From: Methylobacter sp.
GTDB taxonomy: Bacteria > Pseudomonadota > Gammaproteobacteria > Methylococcales > Methylomonadaceae
Assembly (NCBI GenBank): GCA_024636505.1
Contig: JAGXGY010000053.1
Span: forward strand, 30,300-94,299
DNA: 64,000 nt
Reading direction: 5' to 3'
The notes under the pieces are model-generated. The model was not told the origin of the DNA and did not search any database. It saw nothing but the letters and a program-made list of their open reading frames with translations. Position numbers and translations under genes: made by a program. Shown one piece after another: positions 46,573-55,374 of this stretch. The first letter of the stretch is position 1; each line of letters begins with the position of its first letter.

Positions 46573-47145
46573 TTACTCTTTAGTGAACCAGCGAGTGTCC
46601 AGACATTGCCTGAGTTTCATGCGGGTTCGTGACAACGCAACCCACAGTTGATTGGTCGAATCAAGATCCAGAACCTTACAGCAGTCTTCACTGGATAAAT
46701 CGTTCATCGTACGCAGCATGAGCAAATCAGCCATGTTTTTAGGCAGTCTGGACAGGCAATCATTAAATACCTGCCAGAATTGTTCGTTATCTAACGATTG
46801 ATCCGGACTTGCCCAATCCACCAGCTCGACTTGCCAGTTTCCGTTTTGATCAAACTGATAAGCCAATAAATCATCGCCCATATCCGCTTCGCTGAATGTT
46901 GACGTTTCGTGCCGGTTTTTTCGGAAGTGATCGATGATCTTATGCTTCAAAATACCGACCAGCCAGGTTCGGACGGTCGATTGCCCGCTAAAGTTTTGAA
47001 ATCCCTGCAGTCCGGCTAACAGCGTGTCTTGCACCAGGTCTTCAGCCGTTGCTTCCGAGCGCACCCTCAGCAGCGCATAACGATAGAGCATGTCGCCATA
47101 GTCATGCAGCCACGTCTCAGGCTCGGGTGTTGTTGACAGGGTCAT
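46573..47145 (-). CDS. ECF sigma-70 family RNA polymerase sigma factor
   Basis: Product of 190 residues. ATG 47145 is chosen because AAGGA lies 6 bases upstream; an ATG at 47178 has no RBS. Sigma region 2 reads YRYALLRVRSEATAEDLVQDTLLAG and TWLVGILKHKIIDHFRKN; region 4 reads RLPKNMADLLMLRTMNDLSSEDCCKVL with a C-terminal basic helix. Region 4 contains an unusual Cys pair (EDCCKVL). It is the best candidate to read the TGTAAGG-N15-CGACT promoters found here. I see no copy of that motif in front of its own gene. Confidence 0.9.
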   Translation of the reverse strand: MTLSTTPEPETWLHDYGDMLYRYALLRVRSEATAEDLVQDTLLAGLQGFQNFSGQSTVRTWLVGILKHKIIDHFRKNRHETSTFSEADMGDDLLAYQFDQNGNWQVELVDWASPDQSLDNEQFWQVFNDCLSRLPKNMADLLMLRTMNDLSSEDCCKVLDLDSTNQLWVALSRTRMKLRQCLDTRWFTKE

Positions 47146-47608
47146 AGGAAATCCTTGGGGCTTCTCTGAAACAGGCATTATAAGTAATAACCGGTATCCC
47201 TTTAAGGAAAATCAGAAAATTCAATGCTTCACCTCAGTCGCTGGATCAAAAACCGATAAGCTTGAATGGCCGGTTTTGGAAGCCGCTTTTCTCGGCTTGT
47301 TTTATCGATGCCCGGATGGCAAAGGTTGTCAGGTTTTACCCTTTTTTCCGACCCCTTTAAAACGGAGCGATTATCAAACCCGTTTTTGTCCAATTAAACA
47401 AACCCGTTCAGGCACTTGCGCCGGTGATGTTAGAAATTCATCGGGGTAATGTTGTTTGGCTAAGTTTAAGCAGGCTGAGAAAGACATTGCAAAACCCGTC
47501 CGGCATGGTGCCAAAATTCAGGCAAACTTGTGTAGCTAGTTATGCCTGAAGGAAGGGGCTTTACGGACTCTTTGGTAAATAAGATGCTTGTCAACGTAAC
47601 GGTGTCGC
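47146..47608. other. Intergenic region between the ECF sigma and arsM genes
   Basis: About 460 bases without a recognisable gene. It must hold the promoter of the sigma factor and the end of the arsM transcript. Short plus-strand frames here show no protein-like features. Confidence 0.5.
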
Positions 47609-48646
47609 TCAGCAACATAAGCCGCTGGTTTCTTCTGCCTGCGGCCCTGAGCTGCAGTCAAACAAGCCGAAGTGGTGGGATTTTTCACCCACTACCTGAA
47701 AATGCTCGGCATAGCGACTGGCAGCCAGCATGTCGGCAGTGTTGCCGCAAACTCGTAGCGGCCGGCCGGTTTCAAAATGATGATGGTCGTCCAGGTCAAA
47801 ACTATGAAGATGCTCGGGAATGCTGCCTAGATAGCAGGCCATCTGCCCGTAATCCTCGCAACGGTCTTCCAGCGGAAGCTTAAATGCGCTGACAGTGACC
47901 GAGCTGAATTTGACCATGCCGATTTTGGCGGCGACGTCGGCATCCTCGATAGTGATGGGAGTTTGTTTAATTGTGCGTACATCGGGGCATCCCAGATCAT
48001 GCAAAATACGCCGGAAGTCTTCCCAATACAAAGCGCCGCCCAGACATTCGCCCAGCAAAACCGGGTCTTGACGCAAGGCGACAGGAATACGACGGTCGGC
48101 AAAGACATCGGAGAAATACAGCTCACCGCCCGGTTTCAGCACCCGGAATATTTCCGCCAGCACTCTGTCCTTTTCCGGCGACAAGTTGATCACGCAATTG
48201 GACACCACGATATCGACACTGTTGTCTTCGATACCGACAGCGGCAAGATTTTCGATATGGCCGTGCAAAAATTCGACATTGGCATAACCGAAGCGCTCGG
48301 CATGCCAATCGCGATGACGCACGGCGACTTCCAGCTGCTCCGGGGTCATATCGACGCCAATCACCCTGCCCTCGGGGCCGACCAGTTTAGACAGCAAATA
48401 ACAGTCGCGACCGGAACCGCAGCCCAAATCCAGCACGGTCTTGCCATAGACAGCCGGAGGCAGCGGCGAGCCGCAGCCGTAAAAACGTGCCAATACTTCC
48501 GGATGCAAGCCGACCAGCAAGGCTTTTAAGTAGCTGGGCATCGCGTCAATACTGCAGCAGGCGCTGGTTTTCAGGTCATTGCTGGATTGCAAAACCTGGC
48601 CATAATAATGGCGGACGGATTCGCTGATGTCGATACGGGTAGTCAT
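47609..48646 (-). CDS. arsM: Arsenite S-adenosylmethionine methyltransferase
   Basis: Methylates arsenite stepwise with SAM. The 345-residue product starts at ATG 48646. The SAM-binding motif is VLDLGCGSGRDCYLLS with GVDMTPEQL following. Conserved arsenite-ligand cysteines of the family are recognisable: DLKTSACCSIDAMP, VSNCVINLSPEK and LGECLGGALYWEDF. The C-terminal third (about 240-345) is the longer extension of arsenosugar-type ArsM and ends in a Cys pair. It has its own copy of the shared promoter and follows pstB on the same strand. Confidence 0.93.
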   Translation of the reverse strand: MTTRIDISESVRHYYGQVLQSSNDLKTSACCSIDAMPSYLKALLVGLHPEVLARFYGCGSPLPPAVYGKTVLDLGCGSGRDCYLLSKLVGPEGRVIGVDMTPEQLEVAVRHRDWHAERFGYANVEFLHGHIENLAAVGIEDNSVDIVVSNCVINLSPEKDRVLAEIFRVLKPGGELYFSDVFADRRIPVALRQDPVLLGECLGGALYWEDFRRILHDLGCPDVRTIKQTPITIEDADVAAKIGMVKFSSVTVSAFKLPLEDRCEDYGQMACYLGSIPEHLHSFDLDDHHHFETGRPLRVCGNTADMLAASRYAEHFQVVGEKSHHFGLFDCSSGPQAEETSGLCC

Positions 48647-48722
48647 AAGTTTGCTCTCGTGTTTTAAAATAAAAATCGGCGCCAACAACCTGGATGGCAG
48701 CCGTACATAATAATAGTTAATG

Positions 48723-48750
48723 AGTCGTTAACCTCAGCGAAAACCTTACA
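48723..48750 (-). promoter_or_regulatory. ECF-type promoter for arsM
   Basis: Minus-strand TGTAAGG (48750-48744), 16-base spacer, CGACT (48727-48723), 76 bases before the arsM ATG, the same distance as at hvfA. Confidence 0.75.
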
Positions 48751-48797
48751 GAAAAATCCCCGGCTCTCTCAATGAATTTGGGTTCCTTGTCACTCAA

Positions 48798-49655
48798 TTA
48801 TCCGCGACTGCCGCTAACATAAGCCGCTGTTAATTCATGCACCGGGGCTTCAAAAATCTGTTTGCATTGACCAAATTCGATTAGGCATCCGGCACGCTGA
48901 TCCTTGATCCAGAAAAAACCGGCATAATTGGCGATGCGCCGGGCTTGGGCCAGATTATGGGTCACGATCACCACCGTGTATTTTCCGCGTAAACGCTGAA
49001 TCAGATCCTCCACTACACCCGAAGAAATCGGGTCTAAGGCGCTGCAAGGCTCATCCATCAATAATACTTTCGGCTTCAGGGCCAAGGCCCTGGCGATGCA
49101 CAGACGTTGCTGCTGCCCGCCGGACAGCGCCAGCGCCGAAGATTCCAGCCGGCCTTTCACCTCATCCCACAAGCCGACATCCTGTAGAACCAGTTGGGTA
49201 ATATCGTTTAATTCGGCTTGTTTGCTGATGCCGTGTTCCCGTAGCGGCAGTTCGATATTGCGCCGAATCGACAGCGGAAACGGCACCGGTTTTTGAAAAA
49301 TCATGCCAATATCACGGCGTAACCCTTGTACATTAAGGGCTGGATCACGTAAATCCTTGCCATTAAAATGCACCTTGCCCGACACGCGGCAATCCGGAAT
49401 CATATCGGTCATCCGGTTAAGCACCGACAGGAAACTGGTCTTGCCGCATCCAGACGGCCCGATCAACGCGGTGATGCAGCCTTTATAAATATCCAGAGAA
49501 ACATTCTCCAGCGCCGGTTTTTTTCGGTAATGCAAAGTCAAATTGTCAACGCGGATCAGAGGCTCGGGATCGCAGCACGGCGGACCTGCCTGCAAAGGCC
49601 CCAAGGTATAAGACTCATTCATCCGGGTTTTATCAACCGGTTCAATTTCATTCAT
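48798..49655 (-). CDS. pstB: Phosphate ABC transporter ATP-binding protein PstB
   Basis: ATPase of the high-affinity phosphate importer. The 285-residue product has Walker A GPSGCGKTSFLSVLNRM, the ABC signature ALSGGQQQRLCIARAL and Walker B KVLLMDEPCSALDP. An extra N-terminal stretch of about 25 residues precedes the ABC domain. Its start overlaps the pstA stop by 4 bases. No phoU follows; the next gene is arsM. Confidence 0.93.
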   Translation of the reverse strand: MNEIEPVDKTRMNESYTLGPLQAGPPCCDPEPLIRVDNLTLHYRKKPALENVSLDIYKGCITALIGPSGCGKTSFLSVLNRMTDMIPDCRVSGKVHFNGKDLRDPALNVQGLRRDIGMIFQKPVPFPLSIRRNIELPLREHGISKQAELNDITQLVLQDVGLWDEVKGRLESSALALSGGQQQRLCIARALALKPKVLLMDEPCSALDPISSGVVEDLIQRLRGKYTVVIVTHNLAQARRIANYAGFFWIKDQRAGCLIEFGQCKQIFEAPVHELTAAYVSGSRG

Positions 49656-50488
49656 ATGCTAACAACTCTCCTGTACAACCACTGTTTAGCCAGGCTCATG
49701 GCAATAGTGTTGATGATGAATAATAGCAGGATCAGCACCAGCGCGGAGGAATAGGCATTGGCATCGCCTCCCGCCACGTTCATGGACAAATCATAAATAT
49801 GCACCGATAAAGCACGGCCGGAATCCAATAACGAGTTAGGCAGGCGATCGACATAACCGCTGGTGAAAATCAGCGCAGCGGTTTCGGCCATAGCCCGCCC
49901 TACCCCTAGCATTAAACCGGCGAGCAGAGCCGGGGCGGCACTGGGCAACAGCAGATGAACCAGCGCCGCGCTGCGCGGCATACCCAGCGCTGCTGCCGCC
50001 AGCCGGTAATCATTAGGCGCTGCCTGCAAGCCTTCCTCGGCGGTACGGATCAGGATGGGCAGGACCATGCAGGCCAGAGTCAAACCGCCCGACAAAATGG
50101 AAAAACCCAAGCCTAGATAAATACAAAAGAATGCATTGCCGAACAGCCCGAATACAATCGAGGGCACCCCCGCCAGTACATCCAGGCTACGTCGCACCAG
50201 GCGGCCGAAGATACTGTCATATCGGGTAAACTCACTCAACAGTACCGCCGTAGCCAGGCCAAGAGGGGCCGCCGTTACCATCGCAACTAACAAAATCAAC
50301 AGCGTTGATACGATAATCGGGCCGATACCACCGGAACGCCCGGAATTTTCAGGCGCTTCGGCAAGAAACGCCCAGGATAGTTGCGGCAATCCGTGAATAA
50401 GGATATCGGACAGCAGCCAGACAAAGACCCCGCTCACCAGTGCCGCCATCAGCCAGATTAATCCGGTTGCCAGCACATTTTTAGTCAT
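49652..50488 (-). CDS. pstA: Phosphate ABC transporter permease PstA
   Basis: Inner-membrane permease, 278 residues with about six helices and the conserved EAA-type loop (LAAAALGMPRSAALVHLLLPSAAPALL). PENSGRSGGIGPIIVSTLLI near the N-terminus is typical PstA wording. It overlaps pstC by 8 bases and pstB by 4, so the set is one operon. Confidence 0.92.
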   Translation of the reverse strand: MTKNVLATGLIWLMAALVSGVFVWLLSDILIHGLPQLSWAFLAEAPENSGRSGGIGPIIVSTLLILLVAMVTAAPLGLATAVLLSEFTRYDSIFGRLVRRSLDVLAGVPSIVFGLFGNAFFCIYLGLGFSILSGGLTLACMVLPILIRTAEEGLQAAPNDYRLAAAALGMPRSAALVHLLLPSAAPALLAGLMLGVGRAMAETAALIFTSGYVDRLPNSLLDSGRALSVHIYDLSMNVAGGDANAYSSALVLILLLFIINTIAMSLAKQWLYRRVVSI

Positions 50489-51335
50489 AACGGCGCTCCC
50501 TGAACAATAATTCAGCGGTACCGACTAAAACCAATACCATAAGCATCAACGCCAAGCCCGACACAAACAAGGCCGCGCGATGCTCACCGGTTGCATAGGC
50601 CATTTCCAATGCAATATTTGCGGTCAACGTGCGCACCGAATCAAACAGACTCAGCGGTTGCTGCACCACATTGCCTGCCACCATTAACACCCCCATGGTT
50701 TCGCCGATAGCCCGACCTGCCGCCAGTATAATACCGGCGATGATGCCGGAACGCGCGGCAGGCAAAGCCACGCCGCTGATCAAACCCCAGCGCGACAGCC
50801 CCAAGGCGGCCGCACCGCGCACATAAGCGATCGGCACCGCCGCCAATGCCGCATCGACGGTCAGCGCCACAGTCGGCAGAATCATCAACGTCAATATCAG
50901 TATGCCGGTCAACAGACTAACGCCGGGCGGATGCAGACGGCCGATTAACGGCGCTAAGGTTATTAAGCCCCAAAAACCGTAAACGACCGAAGGAATGCCT
51001 GCCAATAATTCGATCAGCCGACGATACAATCCGGCTAGAAAAGGCGGCGCATAATAACGGCTGAACACCGCTGAAGCGATACCCAGCGGCGTTGCCAGCA
51101 ACACCGCTCCCAGCGTTGAATACAGCGTAGCCGACAGCATCGGCGTCAGCTGATACAAACCGTCAACCGGATGCCAGGAGGCATCGGTGACAAATCTAAG
51201 CAGCGGCACTTGGCGCAACACCGGCCAGGATTCCCTGAGCAGAAACAACAAAATCAACAACACTATCACTGCCGAAAGCAGCGCACAGCCGCGTAACAGA
51301 GCAAGCAGTTGCCGGTCAGCGCGGGACAGGGACAA
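50481..51335 (-). CDS. pstC: Phosphate ABC transporter permease PstC
   Basis: Partner permease of PstA, 284 residues with six helices and the loop GAAALGLSRWGLISGVALPAA. The best start is TTG 51335, supported by GAGG nine bases upstream; no suitable ATG is present. It overlaps the end of pstS by 20 bases. Confidence 0.9.
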   Translation of the reverse strand: MSLSRADRQLLALLRGCALLSAVIVLLILLFLLRESWPVLRQVPLLRFVTDASWHPVDGLYQLTPMLSATLYSTLGAVLLATPLGIASAVFSRYYAPPFLAGLYRRLIELLAGIPSVVYGFWGLITLAPLIGRLHPPGVSLLTGILILTLMILPTVALTVDAALAAVPIAYVRGAAALGLSRWGLISGVALPAARSGIIAGIILAAGRAIGETMGVLMVAGNVVQQPLSLFDSVRTLTANIALEMAYATGEHRAALFVSGLALMLMVLVLVGTAELLFRERRYD

Positions 51336-52146
51336 AGTATTGCGCCTCGATCAGGTCATTCACTTGCGGCGAACCGGCAAACTCGATGAAGTCTTTGGCA
51401 AGTCCGACAGGTTCGCTACGGGTTACCAAGTTCAACGGTCTGGATAACGGAAAACTGCGGTTGCGCACATTCTCCACCGAAGCCGCGATGCCTTCGAGCG
51501 GCAGCAATTTAATCGCCGCACCCTGGCTGGCCTCATATTCGGCTGTACCTACGGAAACGTAACCGATCGCATCCGGATTGCCGACCACGGTTTTAATACC
51601 TTGCTGATTATCGCCAATAATGACATGCGGCTTGACCTCGGTATTTTTCAAGCCGAAATGATGCAAAAACAATTCTAGCGTCGAACGGCCTTCTGCTTTG
51701 TTGACCACGGTAATAGGGGCATCGTTGCCGCCGACCTGTTTCCAGCTGGTGATTTTTCCGGTATAGATGTCGATGATTTGCTGCTTACTCAGCGCTTCAA
51801 CCGGATTGGCCTTATTCAAGATGACGCTGATGCCGTCCAGAGCCACGGTAAACTGAAGTAAATCTTTTTCGTCGTCCTTTAGCGCTCTGGAAGCCATGCC
51901 AATATCGGCAAGCCCTGCTCTGGCGTCGCTGACCCCGCGAGAAGAGCCGCCGGTCTGCACATCCACCCGCACATTGCGGTGTAACGACTCAAAGCGTTTG
52001 CCGATTTCGGCGGCCAGCGGTGCTATGGTGCTGGAGCCGGTCAATACCAGTTTTTCGATTTCCGACTCATCGGACTTTGTTCCAAAAAATCCCCAAACTG
52101 CCCAGGCAATCAAAGTCGACACCGCAATCATAGCCCATTTTTTCAT
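51316..52146 (-). CDS. pstS: Phosphate-binding protein PstS
   Basis: Periplasmic receptor that delivers phosphate to PstCA. The 276-residue product starts at ATG 52146, one base after the stop of the TVP38-reductase gene. Residues 5-22 form a signal/anchor (MIAVSTLIAWAVWGFFG). Ligand motifs are present: TGSSTIAPLAAEIGKRFE, TGGSSRGVSDARAGLADIGM and EGRSTLELFLHHF. PstS proteins can discriminate phosphate from arsenate strongly, relevant beside arsM. No Pho box is seen upstream of the operon. Confidence 0.92.
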   Translation of the reverse strand: MKKWAMIAVSTLIAWAVWGFFGTKSDESEIEKLVLTGSSTIAPLAAEIGKRFESLHRNVRVDVQTGGSSRGVSDARAGLADIGMASRALKDDEKDLLQFTVALDGISVILNKANPVEALSKQQIIDIYTGKITSWKQVGGNDAPITVVNKAEGRSTLELFLHHFGLKNTEVKPHVIIGDNQQGIKTVVGNPDAIGYVSVGTAEYEASQGAAIKLLPLEGIAASVENVRNRSFPLSRPLNLVTRSEPVGLAKDFIEFAGSPQVNDLIEAQYFVPVPR

Positions 52147-52147
52147 G

Positions 52148-54295
52148 CTACCCCCTGCGCCAGTCATGGAATTTTTTAACGCAGCGCAACAAGCCTTGCG
52201 GCGCATGGTTGCGTTTCCAGACGCCGGCGACATATTTGTTGGCCTCGGCCATGGTCGGATAGATATGAATGGTGCCCAGAATTTTGTTTAAGCCGAGACC
52301 ATGTTTCATCGCCAGTACAAATTCCGCCAGCAGATCACCGGCATGTTCGCCAACGATAGTCACGCCGAGAATTTTGTCTTTGCCCGGTTGCGTCAGCACT
52401 TTAACAAAACCATGCGCTTCCCCGTCGGTAATGGCGCGATCCAGATCGTCAAGATGATAAGTGCTGACTTCATAGGCAATGTTTTGTTCTTTGGCATCCT
52501 GTTCATTCAGACCGACCCGGGCGACTTCGGGCTCGATAAAGGTAGCCCACGGAATAACCGAATAATCGGTTTTAAATTTTTTAAAACCGCCGAATAGCGC
52601 ATTCACCGCCGCATACCAGGCCTGATGGGCGGCGGTATGAGTGAACTGGAACGGTCCGGACACATCGCCGACGGCAAAAATGTTGGGGTAATTGGTTTCC
52701 TGAAAATCGTTAATCGCAATGGTGCGTTTAGGCGACAGTTCAACGCCGACTTCTTCCAGGCCATAACCCTGGGTATTGGCAATGCGGCCAATCGACAATA
52801 ACACCTGGTCGAACGCTATGCGTACCTCTTGATCTTGATGTTCGGCAATCAGGATTTTTTCGCCGTTTTCGATGATGAACTGTTTGGCGGTATGTTCAAC
52901 CAGCACGTCGATACCTTCCTGGCGGAACTTCGCCATCACGATGTCCGAAACATCAGTATCTTCCCGGATCAGCAAACGCGGCAGCATTTCCACTTGGGTC
53001 ACTTTGCTGCCGAAACGGGCAAAGCTTTGCGCCAGTTCGCAGCCGATAGGCCCGCCGCCCAGGACAAGCAGACGTTTGGGCAGTTCGTGCAACGCCCAGA
53101 TGTTGTCGGAGGTCAGATAATCGATGTCTTCGATGCCCGGAATCGGCGGTACCAACGGACGCGCACCGGCGGCGATCACGATGGTTCGGGTAGTCATGGT
53201 GCGGGTTTCGCTGTCCGTAGTTACCTGAACTTCCCACGGAGAAAGGATTTTAGCCTCGCCTTCGATGACATTGACGCCCAAGTCTGAATAACGTTGCACC
53301 GAATCGTGCGGCTCGACGGTTTTAATCACCGCTTGCACCCGGTTCATCACCTCGGCGAAATCGAATTCAGCGTCGGCTTTTTTGATGCCGAAATCTGCCG
53401 AACGTTGAATATGGGACAATAGTTTGGCGGAACGAATCAAGGCTTTAGACGGTACACAGCCGGTGTTCAAGCAGTCGCCGCCCATTTTATGCTTTTCAAT
53501 CAAGGTGACTTTAGCTTTGACGGCGGCGGCAATATACGACGTGACCAAACCGCCGGAACCACCGCCTATCACCACGATATTGTTGTCAAAGCGGGCAGGC
53601 TTAGGCCAATTTACATAGATTTTGTCAGCTTTAAGGGTGTCGACGATTTTGTTGGCGATCAGCGGAAAAATACCCAGCAACACAAACGAACCGATCAGGC
53701 CGGGCGATAAAATCCCCGATAAGGATTCCAGCTGCCCCAGCTGGGTTCCGGCATTCACATAAACCAGCGTACCGGCCAGCATACCGACCTGACTGACCCA
53801 ATAAAAAGTCTGGGTTTTCAGATTGGTCAGTCCCATGGCTAGATTAATGACAAAAAACGGAAAAACCGGCACCAGTCTCAAGGTAAACAGATACAGAGCG
53901 CCCTCTTTAGCCACGCCGGCATCGATGGCCTGCAGTCGCTCGCCAAAGCGCGCTTTCACCGCATCGCGGAACAAAAACCGGGCCGCCAAAAAGGCCAATG
54001 TTGCGCCAATCGACGAGGCGAAAGATACAATCACCGTCCCCCACAGCAATCCGAACACCGCGCCGCCGGCGAGCGTCAGTATCGCCGCGCCCGGAAGAGA
54101 CAGGCCGGTTACCGCAATGTAAATCAGCGCATAAATGGCAACGGCCATACCGGGGTGGTTGCTGCGGTAAGTTTCAATGGCTGTTTGCTGAGCCTTCAAT
54201 GCTTCCAGGGTCAAGTAGTTCTGCAGATCGAAAATGAAAAAAGCAGCGATCAGGGCGGCGATAAAGGCCAGTAGTGCCAGGCGAGAAGAAGTCAT
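52148..54295 (-). CDS. Fusion of TVP38/TMEM64 membrane domain and mercuric reductase-like flavoprotein
   Basis: Product of 715 residues. Residues 1-230 are a TVP38/TMEM64 (VTT) membrane domain with several helices and the loop FLAARFLFRDAVKARFGERLQAID. Residues about 240-715 are a pyridine nucleotide-disulfide oxidoreductase: FAD motif VVIGGGSGGLVTSYIAAAV, redox pair GGDCLNTGCVPSKALI, NAD(P) motif LLVLGGGPIGCELAQSFARFG and a dimerisation domain (FTHTAAHQAWYAAVNALF). There is no MerA N-terminal metal domain and no terminal Cys pair, so Hg reduction is doubtful; a membrane-attached disulfide or quinone reductase is likelier. It leads the pst operon. Confidence 0.9.
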   Translation of the reverse strand: MTSSRLALLAFIAALIAAFFIFDLQNYLTLEALKAQQTAIETYRSNHPGMAVAIYALIYIAVTGLSLPGAAILTLAGGAVFGLLWGTVIVSFASSIGATLAFLAARFLFRDAVKARFGERLQAIDAGVAKEGALYLFTLRLVPVFPFFVINLAMGLTNLKTQTFYWVSQVGMLAGTLVYVNAGTQLGQLESLSGILSPGLIGSFVLLGIFPLIANKIVDTLKADKIYVNWPKPARFDNNIVVIGGGSGGLVTSYIAAAVKAKVTLIEKHKMGGDCLNTGCVPSKALIRSAKLLSHIQRSADFGIKKADAEFDFAEVMNRVQAVIKTVEPHDSVQRYSDLGVNVIEGEAKILSPWEVQVTTDSETRTMTTRTIVIAAGARPLVPPIPGIEDIDYLTSDNIWALHELPKRLLVLGGGPIGCELAQSFARFGSKVTQVEMLPRLLIREDTDVSDIVMAKFRQEGIDVLVEHTAKQFIIENGEKILIAEHQDQEVRIAFDQVLLSIGRIANTQGYGLEEVGVELSPKRTIAINDFQETNYPNIFAVGDVSGPFQFTHTAAHQAWYAAVNALFGGFKKFKTDYSVIPWATFIEPEVARVGLNEQDAKEQNIAYEVSTYHLDDLDRAITDGEAHGFVKVLTQPGKDKILGVTIVGEHAGDLLAEFVLAMKHGLGLNKILGTIHIYPTMAEANKYVAGVWKRNHAPQGLLRCVKKFHDWRRG

Positions 54296-54419
54296 ATTGT
54301 TTTCCTTAATGATGGTTATCCGAAAAAATAGCTATCAGCCGATATTTCCCCTATGGGAATACTGAAAAAAAGTGGAAAAGTCAAATGTAAACCGGTAAAA
54401 AAATCAGGAATTAATAGTT

Positions 54420-54446
54420 AGTCGTATGCCAAAAGGAAACCTTACA
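54420..54446 (-). promoter_or_regulatory. ECF-type promoter for the TVP38-reductase/pst operon
   Basis: Minus-strand TGTAAGG (54446-54440), 15-base spacer, CGACT (54424-54420), about 125 bases before the ATG. Confidence 0.75.
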
Positions 54447-54523
54447 GGGAGATTGAATAATTGCTGCATTCAACGTCTGACATGCTCTCGCCAGAAAAAC
54501 AATAGTGCAGGACATACAAATTT

Positions 54524-54550
54524 TGTAAGTTATCGTTGCTAAGAACGACT
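54524..54550 (+). promoter_or_regulatory. ECF-type promoter for the DUF547 gene
   Basis: TGTAAGT (54524-54530), 15-base spacer, CGACT (54546-54550), 34 bases before the ATG. Divergent to the previous promoter, as at the hvfA/HD-GYP pair. Confidence 0.7.
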
Positions 54551-54584
54551 GCATAAGCATGGGTAATTTTTTAGGAGACCCCCA

Positions 54585-55334
54585 ATGATTTTAACAAAAC
54601 GATTAATGATATTTACAACCCTGCTGGTGCTGAGCTTTAACACCTTTGCCTCGGAACCTGACTGGAGCACTTATGCCGACGTTTTAAAAAGCGTCAGTCA
54701 GGGAACAAAGAATAATGTCAAGCTGGCCCTTGTAGATTATCAGGCGCTAAAAGAAAACGGCAAGCTGGAAGCTGCCTACCGGCAATTATCAAGCTTCCCG
54801 GTTAAAAACCTCAGCAGCAAAGAAGAAAAACTGGCTTTTTACATCAACACTTATAATATTCTGGCGTTAAAAATGGTTGCCGACCATTGGCCGCTTGACA
54901 GCATCAAGGATGTCGGCAGCCTGTTTAGCCCGGTGTGGGGCAAGCCCGTCGGCAGTATTGACGGAAAAACGGTGTCGCTGGATAACATAGAAAATAAAAT
55001 CCTGCGGCCAATGGGCGAGCCGCGCATCCATTTCGCCATCGTCTGCGCCTCAGTGAGCTGCCCTGATCTGCGCAATACACCTTATACTGCGTCAGAATTG
55101 AATGCGCAGCTGGATGAACAAGTACAAAAGTTTCTGGGCAATGCCGATAAAGGGCTTAGAGTTGGCGATGAAAGCATCCAAATTTCCAGGATTTTTGACT
55201 GGTTCGGGAAGGATTTTAAGCCTGTAGGCGGTGTTGAGACATTCATTCGCCGTTACCGACCTGAATTGCCGGAATTACCGCTTAAGGAGAACATTAACTA
55301 TGACTGGGATGTAAACGGCATCACGGCAAAATAA
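54585..55334 (+). CDS. Exported DUF547 protein
   Basis: Product of 249 residues with a Sec signal (LMIFTTLLVLSFNTFAS). Family features: EEKLAFYINTYNILALKMV, then KTVSLDNIENKILRPMGEPRIHFAIVCAS in split form with SVSCPDLRNTPYTA (a conserved Cys-containing segment that may be catalytic). DUF547 proteins recur beside arsenosugar and phosphate genes; no reaction is established. RBS AGGAGA precedes the ATG. It may be cotranscribed with the MetE-like gene that follows. Confidence 0.88.
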   Translation: MILTKRLMIFTTLLVLSFNTFASEPDWSTYADVLKSVSQGTKNNVKLALVDYQALKENGKLEAAYRQLSSFPVKNLSSKEEKLAFYINTYNILALKMVADHWPLDSIKDVGSLFSPVWGKPVGSIDGKTVSLDNIENKILRPMGEPRIHFAIVCASVSCPDLRNTPYTASELNAQLDEQVQKFLGNADKGLRVGDESIQISRIFDWFGKDFKPVGGVETFIRRYRPELPELPLKENINYDWDVNGITAK

Positions 55335-55374
55335 ATAATCGTTAATCTCTTTTCATCCTTTAAGGAGCAAAACA

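Noticed and set aside
47542..47883. Plus-strand frame opposite the 3' end of arsM
   Set aside because: It overlaps the conserved C-terminal part of ArsM in antisense and has no features.
52148..53550. True mercuric reductase (merA)
   Set aside because: The redox pair is present, but the N-terminal metal-binding domain and C-terminal Cys pair of MerA are missing, and no merR/T/P genes are near.
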